The translations under genes and the position numbers were made by a program. DNA of 64,000 nt from PALSA-1316 sp964499365 (GTDB taxonomy: Bacteria; Nitrospirota; Thermodesulfovibrionia; Thermodesulfovibrionales; UBA6898): the NCBI GenBank assembly GCA_964499365.1, contig CAZCKU010000002.1:248001-312000 (forward strand), in the 5' to 3' direction. The first letter of the stretch is position 1. The number at the start of each line of letters is the position of its first letter. Of this stretch, positions 45,603 through 54,467 are shown one piece after another. The notes beneath the pieces are model-generated. The model was given only the letters and a program-made list of their open reading frames with translations. It had not been told where the DNA came from and did not search any database.

Positions 45603-47828
45603 TTAGTCCCTATCCAGCATTTTCTCTGCTTCATTGGAAGTGGCGCTCGGCCCGGTGCGTTCATAGCAGGCAACAAGGTCTGCGTCCATCTCAATGGATC
45701 TTACGATTGTGGTTGCCGGAAACAGCCGATTATTCAGTCGTCCGGCTAGTTCCTTTGAGCGGGATGGCCACGTGTTGACATGGACAGTCATAGGAAGATG
45801 CGGGATCGGCGTCGGGTCCCAGTTGACGCGTCTATGAACAAGTTCTTTGTCGACCAACCATCTTATCTCGCTTGGGTCCCATTCTATGGCGAATCTGTGA
45901 GCTGACTTTGAGGCGTCAAAGCCTAGTTCAATATAGCTCGGTGTGCCCCTATACCCATAGTCAAATCTCGCACCCTCACCGCCAGGATTGTAAAAGACAT
46001 TCACCAATAGGCGATCTGGTCGATTCCCGGCTATTTCGATATCAATCTCTTGCCTCGGCGAGTCGCGATGCAAAAAAAACCCAGTGACCACGCCCGGCAC
46101 ATTTGCAGCCTGAATGACGGCCTCGAACCGCCCAAACAGATACCGGTCGCAACTAGAGATAGATGCTGCACTGTAGTTCCGAACTCCAAGGGACTCCTTT
46201 CGAACACTCAGAACGGCTCCAACACCGGAACGAAACTCAACGTTTGAGGGACGAAACAACGCCAAGTTCCCTGCAAAGGTGTCGTCCCTGAGCAACCAGC
46301 GCCTGGTGTCAAGAGCTTCTAATCTGTCATTGGTCGAAACGCGGATTCCAACAGTTGGGTGTGCCCGGTTTGAGGGTGCGGTGTGGATGCCTCTCCAGCT
46401 CTCACGTGACTCTACCACCCAAGGCGACCTGTCACGCTTAGGTGCCTTTCGGGACGCGCCCGGACTTGATTCCTGGTTGAAACATAGAATTCGCCTTTGC
46501 CCAAGATCCGTAATCTCGGGAAATGAGCAGACGGGCGGCGCACATCTGAGGTGTTCACAAACAACCTGCCACTTATTAATTTCGTCTGAATGCAAGACCG
46601 CAACGCCGGAGCCATTTAAGTCGTTGAAGCCGTCCAAGAGGACCTCGTCAACAGCATCGGCCTCTCTCCTGGTGGCTATGAACATAGCCTGAGGGTAGCG
46701 TTGCCTCAACTCCCGAACTCTCCCCGTCAAGCATCCGATGTTTACGTATGCGTCAAAGACTCGATCTGCACTCCCGGAGAAAAGCTTTTCAAACTCGCAA
46801 TGTGGAAGGTCTTCAAGATCACTGCAGCATCTGTATCCGAGCATAGAGAGAGCCATTGCAAGTGATGAAAGACCAGAACCCTCAGATCCAAACACGAAGA
46901 CTGGACGCTCCGGTGGCCGGATTTGAAAAAGGGACGCGCCTTCACTGTCGATAACCCCAATTTTGGTTAGTGAGGGGAGTATCGAATACGAGTTGGTGGA
47001 GCCGCTATCGCGTCGCTGCTCTATTATTGACTGCCGGGTCGCACGCACGTCAAGCGCACCGAACTGATGATTGATCCATAAGTCTACAGGGCCTCGACAA
47101 GGCAACAGTCGGAGGAGCTTCGTAGCGCCTCTGCGCGAAAGAATGTATCCAGATAGGTACCAGAGGCCGCGCACTGGACGGAACACGTTCCGAGAGAGAA
47201 ACGTCTTCTGAGCCCCGTGCTTCACCTCCTTGTAGGAGAGGTACAGAATGTCAATATGTGTTGCACATCCATTGTCGGCCTCAATCTCACTCCACGCCCG
47301 ATCAAGCTGATGAGCGAACCCACGACGAAACCAGACATCGTCCTCAAGGACGAGCGTGTATTCGTGCTCGCCAGCCGCAATCTTTCTCCATACGCTGATG
47401 TGCGATCGCGCAACTGCTACCTCAGGTCGGCTCATTCGAATCTGACGATCAAGTTCCAGTCGGGCCGGCAGAGAGAGCGGTTGCGGCTCTACGAAGAGTT
47501 GATCCCTTAGTGTATAGAAGGGGTTGATCTCGTCATCAGGAGGCTGCTGCGCGTCGTTCCGCGCATCGACGGCAGAGTATCGCACTGTCATTCTTACAAG
47601 ATCAGCTCCGGACGCATCCAAGACATGCTTGAGCTCTCGTTTCATTTCACTCCAGCGGTCTGGCTGGCGATCGAGGTTGATGACATAGATACTCTCTATC
47701 TTAGGCAGTCCTTTCGGTTTCGAGGGCACGAATGTCTGGCACCTTTGCCTTGGCAGCAACCTCCGACTCCATATCCCAATGCGATATAGAAGCTTTAAAG
47801 GTGCCAGTAAGGAATGTGAAAGATTCAC
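45603..47828 (-). CDS. Three-domain glycan enzyme: GT25, sulfotransferase-like and GH16
   Basis: The protein is 741 residues from GTG 47828. Residues about 45-290 form a glycosyltransferase family 25 domain (IESIYVINLDRQPDRW, VAVARSHISVWRKI, YTLVLEDDVWF). A P-loop-type segment FVFGSEGSGLSSLAMAL near 314 begins a sulfotransferase/kinase-like domain. Residues about 505-735 are a GH16 concanavalin-like domain with the catalytic signature EIDIE near 593, flanked by GFFLHRD and HRFAIEWDPSEIRWLVD. Joining a sugar-adding, a nucleotide-dependent and a glycan-cleaving domain in one chain is unusual. No signal peptide is seen, so it acts in the cytoplasm or reaches the surface by another route. Confidence 0.85.
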   Translation of the reverse strand: MNLSHSLLAPLKLLYRIGIWSRRLLPRQRCQTFVPSKPKGLPKIESIYVINLDRQPDRWSEMKRELKHVLDASGADLVRMTVRYSAVDARNDAQQPPDDEINPFYTLRDQLFVEPQPLSLPARLELDRQIRMSRPEVAVARSHISVWRKIAAGEHEYTLVLEDDVWFRRGFAHQLDRAWSEIEADNGCATHIDILYLSYKEVKHGAQKTFLSRNVFRPVRGLWYLSGYILSRRGATKLLRLLPCRGPVDLWINHQFGALDVRATRQSIIEQRRDSGSTNSYSILPSLTKIGVIDSEGASLFQIRPPERPVFVFGSEGSGLSSLAMALSMLGYRCCSDLEDLPHCEFEKLFSGSADRVFDAYVNIGCLTGRVRELRQRYPQAMFIATRREADAVDEVLLDGFNDLNGSGVAVLHSDEINKWQVVCEHLRCAPPVCSFPEITDLGQRRILCFNQESSPGASRKAPKRDRSPWVVESRESWRGIHTAPSNRAHPTVGIRVSTNDRLEALDTRRWLLRDDTFAGNLALFRPSNVEFRSGVGAVLSVRKESLGVRNYSAASISSCDRYLFGRFEAVIQAANVPGVVTGFFLHRDSPRQEIDIEIAGNRPDRLLVNVFYNPGGEGARFDYGYRGTPSYIELGFDASKSAHRFAIEWDPSEIRWLVDKELVHRRVNWDPTPIPHLPMTVHVNTWPSRSKELAGRLNNRLFPATTIVRSIEMDADLVACYERTGPSATSNEAEKMLDRD

Positions 47829-47856
47829 TCATTACCCTCGTTGTTTGGGTACTCAT

Positions 47857-48705
47857 TCATTTTCGAAAGCCTCGCCGGTTTGATAGTCTCCAGTTCCTCT
47901 CGTCATGCCGGTAGCTAAGCGGCCATTTGCTGCTAGCGACGTCCTCCCAATTACGTAGCACACATAGCGTCTTTTCTATCTGACCGTCCTCGGTGGCAGC
48001 ATCGAATATACACTTTGTAAGATTTCCGGGACCGGTCGTTGACTGGATTTCTGGAAACTGGCCCACTGCAGCTCGTTCAAGGGCTTCAGTGGCGCTTGCG
48101 AGCGCCCGCTCGATAATGGGGTGATCGCGAATTGCGGACAGTGGGTTATTGTTGAAATAGAAGATCCAGCTCAAGGCGTTTGCTCCAGGTTGAGTGAAGG
48201 CCGAGGGAGGTATCATCTCATCCGTCGAGATATCATAGCAGAGCGGCTGAATCTTCAACCGCCCATCGCTGAAGAGGTGTTCGATTTCAGATCCGTGATA
48301 GACATCGTCAGCATCTACGTAGCAACCGCCCTCCACGAGGATGAAGCAGAGCCGAAAGTAGTCTGACTGCATCGCTGGGTGGTAGCACATGTCATAGGCT
48401 TTTTCATAGCGCGGGCCCAACCGTTGCCGAATAAAGTCTCTTGCTTGGTGCTCGTCGAAGAGAAGTAGTTCGACCCCCTGCTCCTCGATTTTCTTCCAAG
48501 ATTCGATACACTGTCTAACGTCCCCCGGCAGTCGATCTATGTCATTCCAGAACTGAACGATCTGCCTTGGAGGGAAGGGCAAGAACTCAGAGGATACTTC
48601 GCCGGACTCGTGGGATCCCTGAACTAACCTCCGAACAAAATTGGAGCGCGCGCGGTGATCTTCCTCTGTGAGTTTTCTTGTTTCCATACACGATGCATTA
48701 TTCAT
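47857..48705 (-). CDS. GT32-like glycosyltransferase with DXD motif
   Basis: The protein is 282 residues from ATG 48705, whose ATGA overlaps the protease stop; a start further upstream would lengthen the overlap. The pattern QFWNDIDRLPGDVRQCIESWKK, then HPAMQSDYFRLCFILVEGGCYVDADDVY, is that of sugar transferases containing the DXD motif (OCH1/capsular GT32 type), where DADD binds the metal-sugar nucleotide. The C-terminus contains a TGPGNLTK motif also seen in this group. Substrate unknown; the neighbour is the GT25/GH16 protein. Confidence 0.82.
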   Translation of the reverse strand: MNNASCMETRKLTEEDHRARSNFVRRLVQGSHESGEVSSEFLPFPPRQIVQFWNDIDRLPGDVRQCIESWKKIEEQGVELLLFDEHQARDFIRQRLGPRYEKAYDMCYHPAMQSDYFRLCFILVEGGCYVDADDVYHGSEIEHLFSDGRLKIQPLCYDISTDEMIPPSAFTQPGANALSWIFYFNNNPLSAIRDHPIIERALASATEALERAAVGQFPEIQSTTGPGNLTKCIFDAATEDGQIEKTLCVLRNWEDVASSKWPLSYRHDERNWRLSNRRGFRK

Positions 48706-49505
48706 AGGAATCCCACGAGGCGAAGCCAATCCTCGAAGATGGCCGGGGTCAATATATGCGCTCTAATCTGAATGTCCTTTCGCGATAGGAATGATTGTTC
48801 ACCGCGGGATTGCCACTCAATAGAGCTACCGGGCACCCCCTCGAACACTATCCCGATTAAAGAAGGATCTGTATCGGGGCTGGCAACATGGTAAACGGGG
48901 CCACCGCTCATCCCGCTAAAGTAGAGCGTATTGTCCGTTTCAAGAGACGACGCAATAAGAAAGGTGCTCTCGCTTGGCGAAAGCGGCCTTGTTACTGCGG
49001 CCGCAACTGCAGCTAACGGGGCACTGATAAAATCTTCCGATTGGATTTTGTGCTCGGTTGGATACCCGAATGCCACAGGAACCTGGACTTCCGACCAATT
49101 AGGTTCAGCCCACGTATCGAGGTTAATTGCCTCCATATTCTTGCGTGGAAAGTGGATTTGCCTAATCGTCTCTCCCAGCTCAATGATTGCTATATCAGTG
49201 CCGTCAATATCCGAAGCCTTTCGCATAGGTCGAAACAAACTCTCGTATCCCTTCGCCGTGAAAGCACCCAACTGATAGATGTATCGTTCACTACCATGCA
49301 ACGTCAGCCACTTTCCTGAACGAATCTGTTCGTAGTAGACGTGAGCGCAAGTTATACCGAATATTCGGGTTCGATACTCTATGAAAGTGATCGTCCCGTT
49401 TGCCTTTTCGACATTGTGGCCACACTGAATGAATGGCGAAGAGAGAAATAACGGCTCACAGTTTCTCACCGCAATCTTATGAGCGCGATCTTGAACGTCC
49501 GCCAA
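48702..49505 (-). CDS. Trypsin-like serine protease fold protein
   Basis: The 267-residue protein has a chymotrypsin-like triad in the expected order and spacing: H55 in GITCAHVYY, D104 in DGTDIAIIEL and S200 in SGMSGGPVY. No signal peptide is seen. The start TTG 49505 is the longest frame; GTG twelve codons in is an alternative and neither has a strong ribosome site. It is coupled to the GT32-like gene by a 4-bp overlap. Cytoplasmic trypsin-like domains are frequent in bacterial conflict systems, but here the partners are glycosyltransferases. Confidence 0.8.
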   Translation of the reverse strand: MADVQDRAHKIAVRNCEPLFLSSPFIQCGHNVEKANGTITFIEYRTRIFGITCAHVYYEQIRSGKWLTLHGSERYIYQLGAFTAKGYESLFRPMRKASDIDGTDIAIIELGETIRQIHFPRKNMEAINLDTWAEPNWSEVQVPVAFGYPTEHKIQSEDFISAPLAAVAAAVTRPLSPSESTFLIASSLETDNTLYFSGMSGGPVYHVASPDTDPSLIGIVFEGVPGSSIEWQSRGEQSFLSRKDIQIRAHILTPAIFEDWLRLVGFL

Positions 49506-49637
49506 TTTTATCCCCCTATAACCAGCTATTACCTGTGTGCACTGCCTTCAATATCCACCAAAAATTTGTTTGCAGTATCCTGCGTACCCTTAAACCGTTC
49601 GTTACACCTGAAATGACTTTGGATACCCTATACCTAA

Positions 49638-50169
49638 TCATTTATGTCTTTGCATTTTTCTAAACTCCCAGGGCGGAGTGGGGTTATTATCCCGCCATAG
49701 TCCAAGTTTCTTATCTCTTGCTAACTTTTCGGCATCAATATAATCAGAAGCATAGGGTCGTTTAAGGATATTGACGATATGCCCATGCATAACCACGCCT
49801 GACCATCTCAAGATTGATATCGATCCCATCCCGCTTAATTATGCAGACCTCACGCTTATAGGTTTTCTGCCCCGTAGTCGTTACCTCGACATCCTGACCA
49901 AGCACAAGTTTCTTCAGCTCTCTCGATGCTTCTTCACCATAAGGCTGCCCTGCCTTACCCTTCTTTGCAGTCTCAGGGGTATCAATACCATACAAGCGGC
50001 AGGTAAAGAACTGACCTCCATCAACAGGACTGACCACAACGGTATCTCCATCCTTTACGCGCATGATCTTACCCTGCAATATTTCCTTTTCCCCGAAAGC
50101 TGATGAACAAGTAATAATCAGTAATGCAATCGATATTTGAATAATGTTTTGTATCCGTTTATTCCGCAC
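49638..50169 (-). pseudogene. Frameshifted thermonuclease (SNase) gene
   Basis: The N-terminal 135 codons from GTG 50169 encode a signal peptide (IISIALLIITC-type) and an SNase domain (VKDGDTVVV, CRLYGIDTPET, GEEASRELKKL, RRGYAWAYRQY). The frame then stops. The missing end (RPYASDYIDAEKLARDKKLGLW) continues in another frame to 49638. Removing one C of the CC pair at 49766-49767 restores QYLKRPYASDY, so a single inserted base breaks the gene. This may be a true pseudogene or a sequencing error. A functional copy would be an exported Ca-dependent nuclease. Confidence 0.88.
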
Positions 50170-50315
50170 GCCTTAACTCCCCCTTCTGCAAAATGTAATA
50201 TATTTTCAACTGAAAAAAATAAGCAAAAAGGAAAAATAGATTCCCTAAATAAGCTCGAAAAATTATGACAAAAAAGACTCAAAAAAAGGGGGTTTTTATT
50301 GCTAAGAAAAAAAAG

Positions 50316-50335
50316 TTGCGACATTCTTGCGACAT
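50316..50335. repeat. Two TTGCGACAT repeats beside the tRNA-Pro terminator
   Basis: Nine-base direct repeats at 50316-50324 and 50327-50335 are spaced 11 bp apart (about one helical turn). They lie between the tRNA terminator and the accessory block. Integrase arm sites often look like this, but the pattern is short. Confidence 0.4.
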
Positions 50336-50336
50336 G

Positions 50337-50380
50337 AAAAAAAATCAAGGACCTACAAAACCTTGTAAGTCCTTGATTTT
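50337..50380 (-). terminator. Rho-independent terminator of tRNA-Pro
   Basis: On the - strand, immediately after the tRNA, a 12-bp stem (50369-50380 pairing with 50341-50352) continues with five more pairs across one mismatch and ends in a run of T. Confidence 0.85.
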
Positions 50381-50382
50381 AT

Positions 50383-50459
50383 TGGTCGGGGCGACCTGAT
50401 TTGAACAGGCGACCACTCGCACCCCAAGCGAGTGCGCTACCAGGCTGCGCTACGCCCCG
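50383..50459 (-). tRNA. tRNA-Pro(GGG)
   Basis: The 77-nt cloverleaf has an exact 7-bp acceptor stem (CGGGGCG with CGCCCCG), anticodon loop TTGGGGT giving anticodon GGG, a GTTCAAATC T-loop and an encoded CCA. It starts with C, as is usual for tRNA-Pro. It follows ihfA-merR, a common chromosomal order, and is the likely boundary of the accessory region. Confidence 0.97.
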
Positions 50460-50475
50460 ATTTCAGCTGGGATTT

Positions 50476-50871
50476 TCAACGAATCTGATTGAGTATATCC
50501 TGAAGCTTTTTTCTGACAAAGCCGATAGCATCCTGCTGTGTTCTTGAAGCCTTCGGCTTACTCTCTGACATTGTCCTGACCTCAGCGGGTTTCGTCACTC
50601 CCTCTCCGAAGCGCTTCCTGACTCCTTCGATAGTATACCTCTCCTGGTACAACATTTTCTTCACCTGCAGAATCAGCTCGAGCTCTTTTTTTGTATAGAC
50701 CCTCTGACCGGACTTGTTTTTCCGCGGCTTCAGAAACGGGAACTCCGTCTCCCAATACCGCAGGACATATGATTCAATCCCGGTAATCCTGCTGACCTCC
50801 CCTATCTTGTAAAAAAGCTTGTCAGGGACAGGCAGCGAAGGCCTCGGCTTCTCAATTGCATGATTATGCAT
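50476..50871 (-). CDS. MerR-family transcriptional regulator
   Basis: The 131-residue protein has an N-terminal MerR winged helix (LFYKIGEVSRITGIESYVLRYWETEFPFLKP, then GQRVYTKKELELILQVKKMLYQERYTIEGVRKRF). The C-terminal part is short and lacks an effector-binding domain. The start overlaps the ihfA stop by 8 bp. Conserved ihfA-merR-tRNA-Pro order suggests a housekeeping role. Confidence 0.9.
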   Translation of the reverse strand: MHNHAIEKPRPSLPVPDKLFYKIGEVSRITGIESYVLRYWETEFPFLKPRKNKSGQRVYTKKELELILQVKKMLYQERYTIEGVRKRFGEGVTKPAEVRTMSESKPKASRTQQDAIGFVRKKLQDILNQIR

Positions 50872-51148
50872 CCAGCTTCTCGAGCTCTTTCTTCAGCTGA
50901 TTGCTTACACGAAATGTTATCACTCTGCGGGGGGTAATTTCAAGGTCCTGTCCCGTCTTGGGATTTCTCCCTCGTCTGGCCAGCTTCTTTCTGACATTAA
51001 AAGTTCCGAATCCTGATATTTTTATCGATTCTCCCTCAACAAAGGTCTGCTTCATCGTATCAAAGAGATACTCGACGATGTCCTGCGCCTCTTTCTTGGA
51101 AAGACCAACCTTCTCGAAGATTGTGTCAACAATATCAGCTTTTGTCAT
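50864..51148 (-). CDS. ihfA: Integration host factor alpha subunit (HU/IHF family)
   Basis: The protein is 94 residues from ATG 51148 (MTKADIVDTIFEKVG). The family signature is GFGTFNVRKKLARRGRNPKTGQ, with the DNA-bending proline in RNPKTG. A longer frame back to 51205 would start upstream of the predicted transcription start and is rejected. IHF bends DNA in recombination and transcription and may also serve the island's integrase. Confidence 0.94.
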   Translation of the reverse strand: MTKADIVDTIFEKVGLSKKEAQDIVEYLFDTMKQTFVEGESIKISGFGTFNVRKKLARRGRNPKTGQDLEITPRRVITFRVSNQLKKELEKLDA

Positions 51149-51176
51149 CTCTACCGCCCCAAAAATAATTTTCTTA

Positions 51177-51205
51177 ATTATATTAAGGACATAGACTCTT
51201 GTCAA
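51177..51205 (-). promoter_or_regulatory. Consensus sigma-70 promoter of ihfA
   Basis: TTGACA (51205-51200), 17-bp spacer, TATAAT (51182-51177); both boxes match the consensus exactly. The transcription start would be near 51170, 22 bp before the ihfA ATG. Confidence 0.88.
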
Positions 51206-51250
51206 GGATAAAGTGGTTTAAGAATCATTTTCCCGTGAATCCCTAACTCC

Positions 51251-51279
51251 TTGCCATGTGGTTTTGACTTTAGTATGAT
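51251..51279 (+). promoter_or_regulatory. Sigma-70 promoter of the acyl-CoA synthetase gene
   Basis: TTGCCA (51251-51256), 17-bp spacer, TATGAT (51274-51279). The expected transcription start (about 51286) coincides with the GTG start at 51285, implying a leaderless or nearly leaderless message. Confidence 0.65.
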
Positions 51280-51284
51280 GTAGT

Positions 51285-53387
51285 GTGCTCGCTTCATTAT
51301 TTAATCCGCGGTCCGTTGCTGTTATCGGCGCTTCTGCCGACACGCAGAAGGTCGGCTATTCTCTTCTGAACAACCTTATCAGATTTTCATACCAGGGTGT
51401 GATCTACCCTGTCAATCCCAGGGCCGGTGAAATTCTCGGCCTGAAGACCTATGCCAGCCTCCAGGCCATCCCGGGTGATGTTGATCTGGCGGTCATATCG
51501 ATCCCCGCGGCCCATGTCCCCGATGCGGTCAGAGACTGCATCAAAAAGGGGATTCCGGCCGTCGTCATCGTCAGCGCCGGGTTCAAGGAGGCAGGGTCTG
51601 CAGGTACCGTGCTTGAGGAGGAATTGAAGGCGCTTGCGCGCAGCAATGAGATACGGATCCTCGGACCCAATTGCCTCGGGGTTATCAATACCTCCTGCAG
51701 CCTCAATGCCACCTTCGCTGCAGGCATGCTTCCGCAGGGGCGCATAGCGTTCTTCTCGCAATCCGGCGCGCTCGGCATCGCGATCCTCGACTGGGCAATC
51801 GGCAACAAAATAGGTTTTTCAAAATTCATCAGTCTCGGCAACAAGGCCGACCTGAACGAGACCGACTTTATCGAATACTTCATCAACGACGATGAAACAG
51901 ACATCATCCTCGGCTATATCGAGGACGTTGTCCAGGGCAGAAGGTTTCTCGAGACAGCACGCAGGGCGACAAAAGTGAAACCGATCATACTGGTGAAATC
52001 CGGCGGAACGCAGGCCGGGGCCCGGGCTGCGTCGTCACACACCGGAGCCCTCGCCGGCTCCGAGCATGCCTTCAACGCGGCGTTCAGGCAGTGCGGAATC
52101 ATGCGGGCCGAGGGCATCGAAGACCTCTTTGAGACCGCCAAGGCGTTTAATTCGAAGAAGCTTCCCCGCGGCAACAATCTCCTTATCGTAACAAATGCCG
52201 GCGGCCCGGGAATCATTGCCGCAGACACGGCAGAACGCCTGGGGATAAGCCTGCCTCAGCTTTCGAAGGCCACGACCGGGACCCTTGCCGCGCTCCTGCC
52301 CAAAAACGCCTCGCTCTACAATCCGGTCGATATCATCGGGGATGCAACAGCAGACCGGTACAAAACCGTGTTTGAGCATGCCCTTGCTGATCCGGCCGTA
52401 GACGGGTTTCTGGTCATTCTGACACCCCAGGCCACGATCAATGCCGAAGACGCCGCGAGAGAAGTGATCACAATATCCCGGCAGACCGACAAGCCCTTCA
52501 TTACCAGCTTCATGGGCATGGAGCGGGTGCGCTCCTCGATCGAACTGCTGAAGGCGTCATCGATACCCAATTTTTCCTATCCTGAACCGGCTGTCAGGGC
52601 GTTCAGAAAGCTGTACGACTACGGCATCCGGGCCGGTAAAGCTGACACACCACCGCCTGATACAGCGATTGATACGGCATCCATTGCCACCAGAATTCAG
52701 GGGGCCAACGCGCGCGGCATGTTTCAGTTCGCCGAGGATGATTCCCGCGACATACTCACCTCCTGCGGTTTCAGATTCCCGGCAAAGGAGCTGGCCACAA
52801 CCCCGCGCGCCGCTGCAGCTGCCGCAAACCGCATCGGTTTTCCGGTCGTTATGAAGATCTCCTCTCCCGACATCCTGCACAAGACGGATATCGGCGGTGT
52901 CAGGGTCGGGGTGGGGTCCAGGAAAGAGGCCGAAGAGGCATTCAGGGAATTGACGCTGAATGCAAAGAGGTTTATGCCGCGGGCCTTTATCAACGGCGTT
53001 ACCGTCTATGAAATGGTGCCGAAAGGCAAAGAGGTCATACTCGGCATCAGCTACGACAGGACCTTCGGGCATATGATCATGTTCGGTCTCGGCGGCATTT
53101 ATGTTGAGGTCCTGAAGGACGTCTCCTTCAGGATTGTGCCGCTGACGTCGGCGGATGCAGAGGAAATGGTCAGCGAGATCAGGACCTATCAGCTTCTGAA
53201 GGGCGCACGGGGGGAAAGACCTGTTGACATCGGGTCAATCACCGACGCCATCCTCAGGCTTTCGCGGCTGGCCACTGAATTTCCTGAGGTGATCGAGCTG
53301 GATATCAACCCCCTCGTAGTGACCGAGAAGGGCGCAACGGCGCTGGATGCACGCATAATACTGAGTCGACCAAAAGGAGGAGTCTAG
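51285..53387 (+). CDS. ADP-forming acetyl/acyl-CoA synthetase, fused alpha-beta type
   Basis: This enzyme interconverts acyl-CoA, ADP and phosphate with acid, CoA and ATP. The 700-residue protein has an N-terminal CoA-binding domain (NPRSVAVIGASADTQKVGYSLL), a ligase-CoA domain with the phosphohistidine loop ASSHTGALAGSE, and a C-terminal ATP-grasp (from about 480; PVVMKISSPDILHKTDIGGV). Length and domain order are normal for the fused family. No ribosome site is visible before GTG 51285. The next gene starts at the base after its stop, so they form an operon with a BioD/DRTGG protein and a LOG protein. Confidence 0.93.
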   Translation: MLASLFNPRSVAVIGASADTQKVGYSLLNNLIRFSYQGVIYPVNPRAGEILGLKTYASLQAIPGDVDLAVISIPAAHVPDAVRDCIKKGIPAVVIVSAGFKEAGSAGTVLEEELKALARSNEIRILGPNCLGVINTSCSLNATFAAGMLPQGRIAFFSQSGALGIAILDWAIGNKIGFSKFISLGNKADLNETDFIEYFINDDETDIILGYIEDVVQGRRFLETARRATKVKPIILVKSGGTQAGARAASSHTGALAGSEHAFNAAFRQCGIMRAEGIEDLFETAKAFNSKKLPRGNNLLIVTNAGGPGIIAADTAERLGISLPQLSKATTGTLAALLPKNASLYNPVDIIGDATADRYKTVFEHALADPAVDGFLVILTPQATINAEDAAREVITISRQTDKPFITSFMGMERVRSSIELLKASSIPNFSYPEPAVRAFRKLYDYGIRAGKADTPPPDTAIDTASIATRIQGANARGMFQFAEDDSRDILTSCGFRFPAKELATTPRAAAAAANRIGFPVVMKISSPDILHKTDIGGVRVGVGSRKEAEEAFRELTLNAKRFMPRAFINGVTVYEMVPKGKEVILGISYDRTFGHMIMFGLGGIYVEVLKDVSFRIVPLTSADAEEMVSEIRTYQLLKGARGERPVDIGSITDAILRLSRLATEFPEVIELDINPLVVTEKGATALDARIILSRPKGGV

Positions 53388-54467
53388 ATGATACACCTGT
53401 ATATAGCTTCGATGTCGGGTTTTTCGGGAAAGAGCCTTGTCACGCTCGGCCTCGGACTCGTCATGAAGGACAAAGGGTTCCGGATCGGTTATATAAAGCC
53501 GTATGGCAATATACCCGCGAGGCATGAAGGCGGACTTGTCGATGCTGACGCTGAATTCATGAGGAAGGCGCTCGACCTCCCTGAGCCTCCCGAAACCGTA
53601 TCGCCCTTTGTCGTCACCTTTGAGCTGCAGAACAGTGCGCTCAGGGGAAGGCCGTCCGACAGGTTCGAAGGCGTCACCAGGGTTATCGGGTCGATAGCGG
53701 ACAAGGATATGGTACTCATCGGCGGAGCGGGAAATCTCTTCGAAGGTTCAGTCTTCGGGCTGAGCGGCCTCAGGCTGATCAGCCACCTAAAGGCAAAGAC
53801 GCTTGTTGTAGAACCCTGGGGCGGCGACAGTTCGATCGATTCCCTGATCGGGGCAAAGGAGCTGCTCGGAGAGCACTTTGGCGGCGCGGTCATCAACAAA
53901 ATCCCCCAGGCTGCCCACGATTACGTGCATACCTCGGTCAGGCCCTACCTTGAAAAGAGAGGCATCCCGATATTTGCCTGCCTCCACCGGGACATCCTCC
54001 TTGATTCGATCACCGTGCGGCAGCTGAATGAGATCCTCAACGGCAAGGTGCTCTGCGGTGAAGAAGGGCTTGACGAATTCATCGACAGCTTTTCCATCGG
54101 CGCCATGGACGTCGACAGCGCCCTGAGGTATTTCCGGAGGACGCCGAACAAGGCTGTCATCACCGGTGCCCATCGTTCGGATATTCAGCTGGCGGCACTT
54201 GAGACGTCGACGAAGTGTGTCGTCCTCACCGGGGGCATGCATACGAACGATGTTATCCTCGGCAAGGCAAAACTGGCAGGCGTGCCTTTCCTCTCGGTGC
54301 ACGACGACACCTACACAACGGTCGAGAAGATCGAGGCGGTCCTCGGCAAGATCCGCATCCGGGAGCAGAGGAAGGTGCAGAAGACGCGGGAGATCATCGA
54401 AAAGGAATTTGACCTCGGCAGGCTTATGAAGGAGCTTGGTCTCAGCAGCAAAGAAGGGAGGGCCTGA
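53388..54467 (+). CDS. BioD-like/DRTGG-domain protein (phosphotransacetylase-associated family)
   Basis: The 359-residue protein has an N-terminal P-loop domain of the dethiobiotin-synthetase type (SMSGFSGKSLVTLGLG as a variant Walker A; IGYIKPYG). The C-terminal DRTGG domain spans about 215-320 (NKAVITGAHRSDIQLAALETSTKCVVLTGG). This pair also forms the N-terminus of long phosphotransacetylases, but the catalytic phosphotransacetylase domain is absent. Direct coupling to an ADP-forming acyl-CoA synthetase points to a regulatory or accessory role in acyl-phosphate/CoA metabolism. The next gene overlaps by 1 base. Confidence 0.85.
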   Translation: MIHLYIASMSGFSGKSLVTLGLGLVMKDKGFRIGYIKPYGNIPARHEGGLVDADAEFMRKALDLPEPPETVSPFVVTFELQNSALRGRPSDRFEGVTRVIGSIADKDMVLIGGAGNLFEGSVFGLSGLRLISHLKAKTLVVEPWGGDSSIDSLIGAKELLGEHFGGAVINKIPQAAHDYVHTSVRPYLEKRGIPIFACLHRDILLDSITVRQLNEILNGKVLCGEEGLDEFIDSFSIGAMDVDSALRYFRRTPNKAVITGAHRSDIQLAALETSTKCVVLTGGMHTNDVILGKAKLAGVPFLSVHDDTYTTVEKIEAVLGKIRIREQRKVQKTREIIEKEFDLGRLMKELGLSSKEGRA

